DNA of 64,000 bases from Naumovozyma dairenensis CBS 421. Taxonomy: Eukaryota > Ascomycota > Saccharomycetes > Saccharomycetales > Saccharomycetaceae. Under the pieces are notes generated by a model, which saw only the letters and a program-made list of their open reading frames with translations, had not been told where the DNA came from and made no database searches. The translations under genes and the position numbers were made by a program. The stretch is taken from the NCBI RefSeq assembly GCF_000227115.2, contig NC_016485.2:1340025-1404024 (forward strand), read 5' to 3'. Shown in pieces: positions 44,464-56,600 of the stretch; the stretch's first letter is position 1; the number at the start of each line of letters is the position of its first letter.

Positions 44464-45420
44464 TTATGCTAATGGTTCAACATTGTTTTCATATTGATTA
44501 GCATAATTACCAGCAGGATCATAGGAACAGATAACATAATCACCCCAAACACCACCACAAGTCTTAATACCACAACCAACTTCAGTTGAAGATTTCCAAA
44601 CAACTTGAGTGAAATGGCCAGCAGAACCAGCACCTGGGTTACTCCAATCATAATCTGAAATTTCACCGTACCAAGCGTCAACAGCACCAGTGGCAGAGTA
44701 CCCTAAGGCTAAATTTTCACCGTATGGCCCACCGGAATGTTGTAAGTTACCAGAACAATCGTACGCATCAGCATAAGCTTGAGCATATGAAGCTAAGTTG
44801 TCGGACCATTTCAATGCTGGGGTATCTTTATGTAGAGCTCTCTTTGCGTTATGTGCACTTAATACACTGGAGGCAAAATCGGATAGATTGTCGTCAGAAG
44901 CTGTAGCGGAGGTGGTTGGTTCCACTGTAGTAGTTGTTGGTTGTTGTTGAGTAGATGTAGTGATTGGAGTAGTAGATGTAGTGGTAGTAGTGGCCCCATG
45001 AAGAGTAGCAATCGGAGCAGTTGATGTGACAGTAGTTGATGGGAGGTGTTGTGCGAAGTACTCTTCGTTACTAACTGCTGTTTTTGTAGCCTTAGCTGCA
45101 GCGTCAACTAAAGCTTTGGACTTACTGGCTTTGGCTTGTGAGACTTTAGAAGCAAATACCTTTAGTTGGCTATATAGAGAAGCCTTTGGCATTGGAGCTT
45201 GAGTAGAAGTTGGAACTGGGACATTACCATCGTAATTTACTAACCCATTCAATGTAATGTAAGTAGTATGGGTATTTTTACCTTCAACAAAGACAATACC
45301 TTGGACAGTGACCACAGCAGCATTATGATCATGTGCAGTAACAGTAACTTCAGGTTGTGCAGCTGGTGCAGCAATGGCAGTAGAAGCTAATGCAACAAGA
45401 GATAATTTGGAAAACTGCAT
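44464..45420 (-). CDS. PRY1: Secreted CAP/SCP-domain protein Pry1
   Basis: Pathogenesis-related-1-like protein of the CAP superfamily. S. cerevisiae Pry1 is secreted and binds and exports sterols and fatty acids. The protein has 318 residues (S. cerevisiae 299). A signal peptide is visible at 1-18 (MQFSKLSLVALASTAIAA). Then come a middle region and a Ser/Thr-rich stretch (about 130-180) likely O-mannosylated, and the CAP domain (about 185-312) with HNAKRA, GENLALGY, GHFTQVVW and CSYDPAGNY. The domain's cysteines are conserved. The start is the ATG whose complement is 45418-45420. PRY3, next to PRY1 in S. cerevisiae, is absent. Length and lack of a GPI-type hydrophobic tail favour PRY1. Confidence 0.93.
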   Translation of the reverse strand: MQFSKLSLVALASTAIAAPAAQPEVTVTAHDHNAAVVTVQGIVFVEGKNTHTTYITLNGLVNYDGNVPVPTSTQAPMPKASLYSQLKVFASKVSQAKASKSKALVDAAAKATKTAVSNEEYFAQHLPSTTVTSTAPIATLHGATTTTTSTTPITTSTQQQPTTTTVEPTTSATASDDNLSDFASSVLSAHNAKRALHKDTPALKWSDNLASYAQAYADAYDCSGNLQHSGGPYGENLALGYSATGAVDAWYGEISDYDWSNPGAGSAGHFTQVVWKSSTEVGCGIKTCGGVWGDYVICSYDPAGNYANQYENNVEPLA

Positions 45421-47764
45421 TTTTAATAAAAGAATGTACGTTTAAGAGTCGAATTTATAGCAAAAGAATGAATGGATAACACAGCCGACTGGAGGTATAT
45501 TTATAATGACAGGGCTATGGACAAAAAGGAATGGATTGGTAACCGGCAAATGCTTACTTTTTTATGTTCTTAATGAAACATTGGAAACAACAATAGAAAA
45601 GGAAAAGGACAATTAAGATGAGAGAAGTGAATTACAATAGCTTTAATATATATTAAATTAATATTCTAAATAACAAATCTTATTTGATTTCTGGCCGTGA
45701 TTTAACTGGAAAAATATTTTTCTATTCTTCACTTGACACTGACAAAGCCTCGTATGAGATCATTTGTGCAGGGATTATCTACATATTTACCTTTGTCCAG
45801 AACGGTCCAATTAATAGCCAAATGAAGTAAAAACGTTCATTACATGTATGTCTGGAGTTTAATACAGTACATACTACATAAGTAAATTAGTAACTACTAA
45901 CAAAAAATGTCACGTATAATATAGAGTACCTTCTCTCAGAGAACGAAGTACTTCTTATGCAAGTATCTGATGGTTTTTACGACCCTCTCGGGCAAATCAT
46001 GCCAGTTTTAAGTGTTAATTTACATAGGGACGTAGAGGAGTATGCAAGAACTTGCGTGTGGGGAGATAAATCCCGATGGCTGGTTCGCCCCTTTAGGGAA
46101 AATCACGGACGGAAAAGAAAGAAAACAATTCAAATATTTTTCCTAAAAGGGAGAAGTAATCATTTTCCTGTTCGTTTGAAATTTATTGCATTCAAAGGGT
46201 GTGTGCAGAATGACCCCCAATCTACATATTTTCCCTCCTTATACAGGACAGAAGTCTTCTTTTCTTAGGTCAACTATTCAACAACAATGTTACTTTAATG
46301 TCCATTTTCTCGAAGGAGCTTTTCCCACTCATTAACTAATATGTTAGAACTTAATATGAAACTCAGTATTCAGGTTATGAATGTGTTATTCTCTCATTAT
46401 CGATGGCGTTTATAGGACCATTTGTCATCTTTCATTGATATATGATGAAAACTCTTACAAATGTATGATACAAAGACAAAAATACCAGGCTTTCTTCTTT
46501 CTCTCAGTTCAAATACACTGGAAAGTTACGAGACTATTTCTTGTCTGAGTGACTATCTTTTTCTTTTCTTTTTACTTCTTCATAATCAATCTAAAAGTGC
46601 CTTGGCCCTACAAATTCTATACAAAAAGACAGTCTCGAGTAGGCTATGATCATCAAAGAGAGGTTTTTTGGAAGACGGGCTTTCTTTTTAACATGTGTAA
46701 TGATTAGGGTCTCTTCCAATAATTTGTGATTACCCACGTACGGGCGTACATACGTAGAACCAATCTTACTCAACTACGGTACGAAAGTTATTCCGTGCTA
46801 GCAACTTTCACGTGCTTCTTGCCCTTTGTTCTAGAAAGGTATGTTGCAGGTAGGCCTGGGTGCGAAATCCACCTTATTTGCCGGGCCCATGAATTCTCTT
46901 GGGGAATGGATTTTTAGAGTAGGGTCTTTTTGAATATTTTAAGCAGTTCTGCGGTTCCCACCGATGGTTCCCAAAAGTTTTATGGCTGTCACTAAGCAAT
47001 TTTCAAAGAAAAAGTGGGTCCGTAGGAGGACTGCTTAAAACCTTAGGGTGTACATTACATTTTTTTAAAATTGGGGGTACACCTAGGTCTATTTACAGGT
47101 AAATTCTAGTACCCGAACTATTTAAAATTCAATTTAGTCCCTTTTAGGAAAAAAGACTAATTAAGCGGCCCGGAGCTCCGTATAACGAACTTCTCATTAT
47201 GGATCGTTTTTTCGTCTTGTCGTTAAAACTTATCAAACGATAATGATGGAATTTCCGAAAAAGGTTAAGAATTCCTCGAAGAATATTAGCCAAGAAATCT
47301 AGAACAATCATATGTTAAACCTTTAAATGGTCCTCAATTTTTTTTTTTGGACGTTTTCTCTAGAGTGAAACGTTTGATATTCAGAACTCCGGATAAAGTC
47401 GTTTCTTTTTTTTCAAGCGTTATTAAGCAGTACGGTGATAGTACGTATTACTCAATTGAGCGGTCGAGTGATCCGTATTTCTAACTTGACATAAACTTCA
47501 ATAACGTTATGGGTTGCTTTTTTTACAACATAAGGCTAAATGTCATAAAACTATATCGAAAACAGTTTTATTCTTGGAAATTTGGCCTGAAGTACCGTGG
47601 GAATAATAGCCATATTTAGCAAACTTCTTAGGAGGTGCATTTTGTATGTACTGTATATAGATTACTATAAAGCTAGTATTACTGTACTTGTAGTTTTTTC
47701 CTTGAGAAGGGTTGGCCAAGCCCAATGTCAATTAACGATGTAACGGGGTAAGACTTTTACAGTA

Positions 47765-48575
47765 TAAGGTAATATGTACTAATTAAGGATTATCAGGCGG
47801 AGGAAAAGTAGAAAGCATGATATTGAGAAAACTTGTGCCATACCTCGTAAGCGTATGTCGGATAAGTCAAAAATTAACAAATTCATAAAAAGATAGTTAT
47901 AGATATATGATAGGGAATAAAGAAAAAAAAAAAAAAAAAAAACGAAAACTACCTTAGTTTAAAGAATACCTACTTTTTTCCTTACTCGCTCTTTGTTTTA
48001 GTAAATAAAAAAAATAAGGTTAGTAAATAGCTAGTCCTGTCTTGGCTGTAAAGTTTTAGGTAAGGGGTGTCTTTCCTTTTCCAACTGGAGTCCTTGAACA
48101 TCTACGCACTAACTTTCAGAAGCTCCACTATTTGTTCTTGAATCGAATCTCTAGAAAGGAGAATANNNNNNNNNNNNNNNNNNNNTAAGGTAATATAGTA
48201 CTAATTAAGGATTATACAGGACGGAGGAAAGTAGAAAGCATGATATTGAGAAACTTAGTGCCATACCTACGTAAGCGTATGTCGGATAAGTACAAAATTA
48301 ACAAATTACATAAAAAGAATAGTTATAGATATATAGATAAGGAAATAGTAAAAAAAAAAAAAAAAAAAAGAAAAAACCTACCTTGTTTAAGATACCATTT
48401 TTTTTCCCTATCGCTCTTGTTTTGAATAAAAAAAATAGGTTGAAATGCTAGTCCTGTCTTGGCTGAAATTTTGAAGGGGTGCTTCCTTTTCCAACTGGAG
48501 TCCTTGAACATCTACGCACTAACTTTCAGAAGCTCCACTATTTGTTCTTGAATCGAAATCTCTGAAAGGAGAATA
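47765..48575 (+). repeat. Near-identical blocks flanking a sequence gap
   Basis: The block 47765-48165 and the block 48186-48575 are the same sequence differing almost only by one- or two-base insertions and deletions, densest around a poly-A run. The outer parts match base for base over tens of bases. Twenty N lie exactly between them. This is best explained as two unmerged contig ends covering one locus, not a biological duplication. Confidence 0.9.
48166..48185. other. Assembly gap (20 N)
   Basis: Run of 20 undetermined bases, a placeholder typical of a scaffold gap of unknown or small size. Confidence 0.98.
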
Positions 48576-49771
48576 AGTCTGGAAATTTCAAATAATGAAC
48601 TTTTCAAAGATAGAAAAATCTATTGCTAACAGTTTACTTCAATGATATGTTCTGATGGTAGCTCATTTTTATTACAGAATATTTCGTTCAATTCCTTGAA
48701 AAGTTCTTAGAATGACATATTTCTTGGTAGAAGGGATAAAACCCATTGGCAGTTAGAATTTTACTATGAGGTTTTTGATCTTAAGTGAAAATATTAAATA
48801 GATATCTTCACCCAGTGCTATGAACCACAGGACCTCAGGAGAGAAAAATCCAACGCCAGGTGATTTGGCTTTAAAAAGGATTAAAGTCAACGTCAACATG
48901 CTCTTTTATGTGTTATTTTTTTCTTCGATAACAATAGGATTGATGAAATAAATGAGTCTGTCTTTTTCTTTCCGTAAATGAACCGATCTTGTTTTTAAAG
49001 TGTTTTTTCGATAATTTTATTCTTGATATTCAGTTACAAGATAATGTGATCTGAAACCCATAACTAGCAGAGGAAGGTCCTTTTTATGGTCTAAGTTATC
49101 CTTTATTTTCCTTTTACAGTATAATCTACGTTATAGAAATTACCTCCTCGGTAAATATTGTGACACATTTTCATAATGGATGTTTCAGTTAATTATATGG
49201 ACAAGCACAAAAAAACAAAACTATTGGTTACTTTAAACAGGAAAATATAAATTACCACCTTCAGGGATCACTCAATGTCATTATTGGCAGTTGATTTACC
49301 AAAGAGCTGGTATTTTGGTCCTCACTGACTATGAAAGTAATTCTACTTCAAATTATTTTTTTTACTAAAAACTGGTGTATGAAAAATAAATAACAACCTG
49401 AATAGGTTCAAATTAAAAACTCAATTTAATTTTGATGAAAATTAAATATACAACTTGCTAATGTACAAAGGTTATACTTACAAACAGCTCTCAGTAAATA
49501 GCTAAACCATATGAAGGGTTTCTTATCACATTTCCATTATAATTGGCCTTTACTGCGTGAGTTTCTATGTGAAAAGGTGCTTGATTATTATTTTTGGTAT
49601 GGCGTCTCCGAGAAATGCAAATCAAAAATTGTCAACTAACAACAGTGAAAAATTCTTAGGATCTGTAAATGAAGAAAACATGCCTTAAATAGTCGCCTAG
49701 GTATCTAAATAAGGCAAGCTAGCGAGTAAATATATTTATCACACTCCACTGTGATCCATAGCCCATTCCAT

Positions 49772-52700
49772 ATGTTTCGTTTACAGATTGAATTAGTACC
49801 ACCGTCTGCTCAAACGAATCAACAACTCAGCTCTTTAACTCCAGCTCCAACAAACAATTCACAACTTTTTTCAAATGCATCCTTTGTCCAATTAAATGAG
49901 AATACTTTTCAATACCCATTGCCTCCTTCTTCCAACAAAAACTTTAACTCAGTCTCTCAAAATACTAGAAAATTCTTACATTTCAGTGCTGGTAGTAATA
50001 CATTACTTGAATTGTCAGATGAAATTATCGAGAAATGCAAGAAAATATATCCAAATCTAAAACAAGAACCAGAAATAATTACTCTACAAGATGGGAATGG
50101 GTATGATTTGGATCCTGATTTTGTCATAGAAGACGTTTTCAACGCAGCTAATAGAGTGAAAGTCATACTTAGAGATGATATTGATATCGATGAGTTAGAA
50201 CCAATAGCTCAATATAGAAATCTCAAAAGAAGGAAAACCAATAATGGTACCTATCAAAAAGTTTCACGAAGCCAAAAACCAATCAATAATTCTTTAGCGT
50301 TACCTAAAAGGAATAATTATCCGTTACCTTCAACAAGAACCCCAAGAAATTTAGGAAGAAGAATCTCAACACCATTAGCACAACAAATATATCCTGAACC
50401 TGTCACAGACAATGTAGAAGGAGAAAACGCAGATAGGTCCTTTTTACCACCTCCAAACGTCCCCCAATCTCCTCCAATTAGGATAAGCTCCGGTATCGAT
50501 ACTTCCAAGAAAATAGTTTCCAACATCAAAGAACAAGGTCAAGTGTCTAAATCTGAAGTGGTTGATCCAGACAAATCCAAACAACAAAGGCTATTACTAG
50601 GTACACCAATAATGACCTCAATGACACCAAACAGAGTCACCTTAACTGGCCAAAGGGTTGTTTCCGAAAATCATATGGAAACATCACCAATTTCAACCAT
50701 CTCTAATCCCAGCAAATCATCTTCCAAAGAATCGAATGCTTCACGGAGGATTAGTTCTGGTATGTTAAATATCCCAGAACCAAAAATATCAGAAGTTGAA
50801 AAGGAACTAAAAGTGGGTCCTGCAAGCCCTGATTCAGTACTTCCAGAGAAACCAAAACGAATTCCAATGAAAAGATCATTATTAGATAGTAAATCTATAC
50901 CAAATAATAACTCTGATGATAACTTAAGTTCCGATAGTCAAGATACAACTAGTTCCCATTCCCATTCAAGACCATCTTTGCAACGTCAAAGCTCGATTGC
51001 TGATAACAATGGGTCCCCTGTAAAACTCAACCCTCTAGAAGATGATAGTGTTTCACGTATTGTACATTTGGCTGAATTACCTCATAATAAGAAAAGGAAT
51101 CTAGTACAGGAAAATTCAATCAATGAACTGGAGGGTAAAATCGATCAAAGTGCAACAAAAAACAACCTAAGTCATTTATTTACGCAACCAACAGGTAAAG
51201 GAAATGGAATATCAAACGAAAACGTTAATAGTAAAAGAGATAAGCTATCTCAAATCGAAGAGGAAGATGTTCTTCCCGAGCAACCAGCTCTCCCAACCAA
51301 TAATAACTTGAAAGAAAAAGTGAATCTAGAAACTCAAAACAACGAAACCATTTCTATTACCAAACCTGGACAGATGAACAAATCAGATAAGAAGAAGGAC
51401 GCTGGAACTGTAACTCAAGATATGCAACTCGAGTCAGAAATGGTAAAACCTACAACAACAACAGCCGATAGAGAAACTGAAGTAACGGAGCAAGAAACTG
51501 ATGATGAAGATGAAGTAAACACTACAGTTCGTATTAACCCACCTGAATCAGCATCAGCCAGTGGCAATCATTCTTTTTCACATCCGAGTATCCATAAAAC
51601 TGAAATATTAAAAATATTTGACGGTGACTCAATCAAGTTACCTCATTGGCTAAAGAAAACCTCATCATCATCATCAACATCATCACCATCATCATCTTCA
51701 AGAAAAAAGCCTTATACAACCGTCCTTCATAAGGATATCGATAATTCAAAACCAGATCCAAGAAATATTTTACCTCAAAGAACACCGAGAACTGCAGCGA
51801 GGAGAGCAGCTCAATTATTATCAAGTTCTCAAGGAACCAGTCAGCACCCTGACCAAGTTCAGAATATCAATATTAACAATGATCACTCCGATGAAGAAGG
51901 CAGCTATGAAACATCATCTACTGATGGTTATTCTAGCAGTGGTGTAGAAACTGCAGGATCTGACACATCAGATAATGAAAAGATATTCCTGAGGGAACCT
52001 AATGACAAAACCAAAGTAATTAAAACGCATCATCTCAAGGAAGCAGTAGTAACTAAATCTAATGATAATGATAAGGACACAAAGCAAGAAACTGCTACTA
52101 GCACAGACAATATTCTTGGCAAAGTAATTGGAAAAAATCCTTCAACCGCATCGTCAGGGAATGTACCAGAAGGATTAACTAAATCTCAGCCAAGTTTTTC
52201 CAAGATAAATGAGGATGATATTTCAAATAATAAGAAAATTAACGAAACGAAGAGTATATCCTTGACTCCAAGTAATTTTTACTCTAATAGCAAGACAGAA
52301 TTGAAGAAACTCAATATTCATAAACCAACGAGTAAGTTTACAAGTATGCCTAATACGAAACCGGACAGTAGGGCAAATAACCTGGGAAGTGAGAAGGTAA
52401 TAAAACTAAACGAATTTTCAATTCCAAATCAACTTAAAACGGATGATCATAAAGTCAAACCAGACGCTAATCCAGAAGTCCCTAAACCGACGTTTTCACC
52501 TAGTCATAATGACAAATTAAAAAGTCTAAAAGCAAAGTTTTCAAAAACAAAACCCCAATCATCATCACCAGTTTTTCAACCAGTACTCACCGATGATAGC
52601 TCTAATATCTCAATACAAGATGAAACCGAATCAATGGATGAAACTTCTTCGAGTTCTTCATCTGATGAAGAAGTTGCTTCTTCCTTTAGGATATCAAGAA

Positions 52701-53269
52701 AAAATGTTGTTGACACACCAAAGGGATCTTTGGCTATCACGTCTAATGCTGTAAGGGGCATTAATGACCCAGGTCTAGAAGCAGCGCCTCAATCAACCCA
52801 AGCAGATTTTCCAACCGCTGCTAAAAACACCCCAGCTAAAAGTGTACCAATTACACGATTTTTGAACGCTACCTCACCACCTACAACAATATCTGGTTCT
52901 ATGAAAGTTTCTAGTATGCTCCACAATGGGTTGCCTCTAAAGAGTCGCCCCTCATTAAGCACTCTGTCTGATTTGGTCCAGAGGGGAATACCTAATGTAA
53001 AGGAGAAAAGTGTGCACGCATCACAATCCAAATCTACTAATATTCAAGGTGCCTCAACAATTGAAACTGATTCAACAGGCAGCTCAGATGACAGCGGCAC
53101 TGATAGTGACACCGATAGCAGCAGTAGCAGTGATAGCGATAGTGATATCAAGAGCAGTGATGGATCAGATACTAATGTACCAAGTGCGAAAAGTGCTAGT
53201 GCTTCCTTAGGTAAAAACAAGAAATCTATTGGTGGATTTGATGCATTAGCAAGACAGTCCAAAAACTAG
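49772..53269 (+). CDS. NET1: Nucleolar RENT-complex core protein Net1
   Basis: Net1 (Cfi1) anchors Sir2 and Cdc14 in the nucleolus, inhibits Cdc14 until anaphase and stimulates RNA polymerase I in S. cerevisiae. From the ATG at 49772 the protein has 1165 residues (S. cerevisiae 1189) and starts MFRLQIELVPPSAQTNQ, the conserved N-terminus. The frame extends seven codons further to a GTG, which I exclude. The first 150 residues form the only well-ordered part (with LELSDEIIEKC and DGNGYDLDPDFVIEDVF). The remainder is Ser/Thr/Pro/Lys-rich, with many SP and TP sites expected for a CDK/Polo target. The C-terminal 100 residues contain an acidic Ser-Asp run. Position between PRY1 and SMC3 supports NET1, not its duplicate TOF2. 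Confidence 0.94.
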   Translation: MFRLQIELVPPSAQTNQQLSSLTPAPTNNSQLFSNASFVQLNENTFQYPLPPSSNKNFNSVSQNTRKFLHFSAGSNTLLELSDEIIEKCKKIYPNLKQEPEIITLQDGNGYDLDPDFVIEDVFNAANRVKVILRDDIDIDELEPIAQYRNLKRRKTNNGTYQKVSRSQKPINNSLALPKRNNYPLPSTRTPRNLGRRISTPLAQQIYPEPVTDNVEGENADRSFLPPPNVPQSPPIRISSGIDTSKKIVSNIKEQGQVSKSEVVDPDKSKQQRLLLGTPIMTSMTPNRVTLTGQRVVSENHMETSPISTISNPSKSSSKESNASRRISSGMLNIPEPKISEVEKELKVGPASPDSVLPEKPKRIPMKRSLLDSKSIPNNNSDDNLSSDSQDTTSSHSHSRPSLQRQSSIADNNGSPVKLNPLEDDSVSRIVHLAELPHNKKRNLVQENSINELEGKIDQSATKNNLSHLFTQPTGKGNGISNENVNSKRDKLSQIEEEDVLPEQPALPTNNNLKEKVNLETQNNETISITKPGQMNKSDKKKDAGTVTQDMQLESEMVKPTTTTADRETEVTEQETDDEDEVNTTVRINPPESASASGNHSFSHPSIHKTEILKIFDGDSIKLPHWLKKTSSSSSTSSPSSSSRKKPYTTVLHKDIDNSKPDPRNILPQRTPRTAARRAAQLLSSSQGTSQHPDQVQNININNDHSDEEGSYETSSTDGYSSSGVETAGSDTSDNEKIFLREPNDKTKVIKTHHLKEAVVTKSNDNDKDTKQETATSTDNILGKVIGKNPSTASSGNVPEGLTKSQPSFSKINEDDISNNKKINETKSISLTPSNFYSNSKTELKKLNIHKPTSKFTSMPNTKPDSRANNLGSEKVIKLNEFSIPNQLKTDDHKVKPDANPEVPKPTFSPSHNDKLKSLKAKFSKTKPQSSSPVFQPVLTDDSSNISIQDETESMDETSSSSSSDEEVASSFRISRKNVVDTPKGSLAITSNAVRGINDPGLEAAPQSTQADFPTAAKNTPAKSVPITRFLNATSPPTTISGSMKVSSMLHNGLPLKSRPSLSTLSDLVQRGIPNVKEKSVHASQSKSTNIQGASTIETDSTGSSDDSGTDSDTDSSSSSDSDSDIKSSDGSDTNVPSAKSASASLGKNKKSIGGFDALARQSKN

Positions 53270-53646
53270 TTTTCCACCAGTGGGCTCTTACCAATTACCA
53301 TTGGTAAAATTCCTCTTACAACCTCCTATCGAATACGTAAACTATATAAACCACCATTTAATCAAGTAAAATAGTTTATTAATAGATGGATATATCGCAT
53401 CGTTGATTGAACTTACAAACAAGAGCATTTTCTGTGATCGAAGTTTAGCGAGTTTTTTACAAAAACCAGTACTGTGCTAAGACTAAATAAATAACTATAT
53501 CCCAAACAATTCCTGGTCCACATAAAATATACTTAAATATAAACATTTAGTATATCTTCAACTAGTATAAAAACCAGTATTACCAAATAATACACATCTT
53601 CAAATAGCTAGCCATTATGAATATTACAATTAAAAATTACTTATGA
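53270..53646. other. Convergent NET1-SMC3 3' region
   Basis: 377 bases between convergent genes, AT-rich with several TATATA-type elements. A short inverted repeat TTACCA...TGGTAA lies near 53289-53306. No gene was seen. Confidence 0.5.
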
Positions 53647-56600
53647 TTATACCTCAGCATATTTATTACTACCTTTAATGAAGTTAATGGCCTCTTGTCT
53701 ATCGATTTCAATTACAGTGGATATCTTGTTTTCATACTTAACTCTGAAGAAAGTATCAGCTACTTCCAACATATCAGTTCTGAATGTAGTACATATAAAC
53801 TGAGCATTTGCAGATAATTTCTCTATTAGTTTTGCGACTGATGTTCTGTATTGTTTATCAAGAGCGGCATCAATTTCGTCAAATAAATAGAATGGAGCCG
53901 GATCAACCATTTGGATAGCCAAAATCAGAGCAATAGCACAAACAGTTTTCTGACCACCTGATAATTGTTCAACATGTAGTTGTTCATTTTCCTTTGAGTT
54001 AAATGAAACTGAAATAGAGACTCCAGTATATATGGGTTCTATTTTTTTTTGATCTTCTGTTTCATCCATATCCACATCCATCTCTTCATCGCCAGATTCA
54101 GGTGCATTATCATTACTGGCACTTCCATCACTTTTATGTATTATCAATTTTGCAGTACCTCTTGGGACCAAACTCTCAAATACCGTAACAAAATTTTTCG
54201 AGACTTTCTCGAATGTGGAGTCCACGGCTGTAACCTTTTGTTGCTTTAATCTTGTAATCAATTCCTTGATAGATGTTTTAGATTCGTCTAACTCGGAAGC
54301 TCTTTTCTCTAATTCTGTATGTTTTTCATCAAATTTCTTGAAATTTTCAAATGCCCTTTTATTCACATTATTTAAACCTGCTATTTCATCGTTAACTGAC
54401 TTTAGTTTTTCTAATAGTTCCTCACTGGACAAGTCGTTGAAATCGTGCAAGACATCCTCAGAAAGTAAACCAATTTCTCTAATTTTTTGTTGCAATTCAT
54501 CACGTCTTGTTGATAACGTTGTCTTCTTAATCATTGTCTTTTCAGCATCTTTTTGGAAATTCTCTAACTTCTTCAATAGTAGCTTTTGTTGGGAATTTGC
54601 CTTTTCCAATGTTTTTTCATCATTCCTCTTTTCTGAGTTCATATCATCGATTTCCTTTTGAATAATTTCAGTTTGTTGTTTTGATAGTTCATAGTCCTTT
54701 TCTACAGAATTATAGTCACTCATAGCTTTATCCAAATCATCTTTAAGATTAAGAGTGAAATTATCGTTACTTTGACCAATGCGTGATTGTAATTCTTCTT
54801 GTTGTGGCAATAACTTGGAATTTAATTCTGCATTCAAAATATCCATTTCACCAGTTATACTCTCTAGAGCTTCTGTTGTTAGAGTCAATTTCTTTTGTAT
54901 AGTATGTATATCATCGTTCAACGTCAGCAATTCGGTTTTTTCAGATTGAGATAGTTCACTATCAAATTCTTTAGTCATGTCTTCCTTATATGCCGTTATT
55001 TTCTCTTTTGTTTGAGTAAGTTGTGCAGTCAGCCTTTCAGACTTGACAGCAAAGGCATCCAATGATTCTTCCAGTAAAAGTTTTTCACTTTTTTTAGCGT
55101 TTAATTTAATTCTCATGGACTGGATATTTGAGACTATCGAATCCTTATTTGATACAAGTTTCCTCATAGACCCATTCAATGCATCTATGCCCGAGTCCAT
55201 CTCTTCTAATTGTTGTGTAATTTGATCTAATTCAGCAGTGACTGCTTTATGTTTCGTTCTCGAACTATTCAAAGATTTCAATGAATCTAGTCTTGTCTTT
55301 TTATGTTGATCATGGTAACCACCAGTCAATACACCTCTTTTATCTGCTCTGTCACCATCTAAAGTTATAGCGCTTAATTTATATTTTTTAGCCAACTTCA
55401 AACCGGTAGATAGATCTTTAACGACAATAGTTTTCCCAAATACATGTTTTACAGCTTTATCGAATTTTTCATCATATTTGATCTTTTTAATTAATGGAGT
55501 ATAAGAACTTTGATCTTCAGGGGGGAAAGTAATTGAATTATCAAAGTAGACTTTGTTTAATGGGATAAACGTCACTCTACCACCTTTCATTCTATAGAGT
55601 TCTTTCATTATCTTGGAAGCAGTCTCCTCCGTATCGACAATGACATGAAACAAGGAATTACCACCAATTACTTCGGCACATGTTTTATACTTACTATTTA
55701 CACTTACCAATTCACCAAGTGTACCAAATACAGAATCTTCAGGAAGTTTCAATTTTTCAGCAATTTCTTTGACACTCTTAAGACCATTTGCCAGACTCCT
55801 ATCCATTGTTTCACCAACTGCTCTTTCTGAATCTTTAACATTATCAAGTATAGTCTGTAGGACAGTTTCTAATTTTTGTTCATTTCTCCATAGTTCTTTA
55901 CGTTGATCTATACTTGAATTGTATTGTTGTTTTATGTCATCTATATTTGATTCTAAATCCTCAAGCTCTGCATTTATGGATGGACCTTGAATAGAATCAT
56001 TTAACTCCTGAATTTCTTCATCAATGGTATTTATTCTCTCTGCCACTTCATCTTTTTCAATTTTGTTTTTAGTTTTGGTATCATTTAAACTTTGTTGTAA
56101 CTGATTTAATTCTTTGATTTCGTTCTCTATCCATTCGTTACGTTCTTGAGCGGTATGGAATCTTGAATATCTTCCCTTTTTTAATAGTAGGTCTCTTTGT
56201 CTTTCCTTCAATGTGTTGGATTGCAATTTAAATCTAGATTCTTCATTGGTTAGCTGTTGGAATCGTGGAGATATTTTAGATAATTTAAGACGACGAGATT
56301 CAATTTCCTTGTTAATTAATTCGAGATTTGATTTATCAGAGTTGGTTTGCTCATTTTGAGTTTCTAATTGTAATTTAAGATCTTTTATTTGAACATCTAA
56401 ATTTGTCAAATTATTTAAAATTTCAGAATTATTTGCTTTTGCAATTTGTAAATCATTTGTAGTCTTAATCTTTAGAGAGGAATCTATTTCCGTCAATTTT
56501 TTTGTTAATTCGGAAATGATATTTTCTCTCTTATCTAACTCTTTAATATATTTTTCAGATGAATCCACAGTGGAATTATAATCACCATCTAAATTTTCAA

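Larger units (their letters stand above)
45421..49771. other. 4.35-kb gene-poor region between PRY1 and NET1
   Basis: No frame over about 105 codons, and none that resembles a yeast protein. The left end is the PRY1 promoter with a TATA-like TATATTTATAA near 45497. Inside are an intron-like signal (45846-45924), nested imperfect inverted repeats (46942-47090), the N gap (48166-48185) with near-duplicate flanks, poly-A tracts of about 20 bases (near 47922-47942 and 48350-48369), and the NET1 promoter at the right end. S. cerevisiae has PRY3 and ICS3 in this interval; no remnant of either is recognisable here. No tRNA or known structural RNA was recognised. Confidence 0.65.

Noticed and set aside
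45957..46268. 103-codon plus-strand frame in the gene-poor region
   Set aside because: No resemblance to a known family and no protein-like compositional pattern. It is kept only as context for the intron-like signal.
47250..47275. ATTTCCGAAAAAGG, another CDEIII-like core
   Set aside because: No AT-rich CDEII of suitable length or CDEI motif beside it; probably chance.
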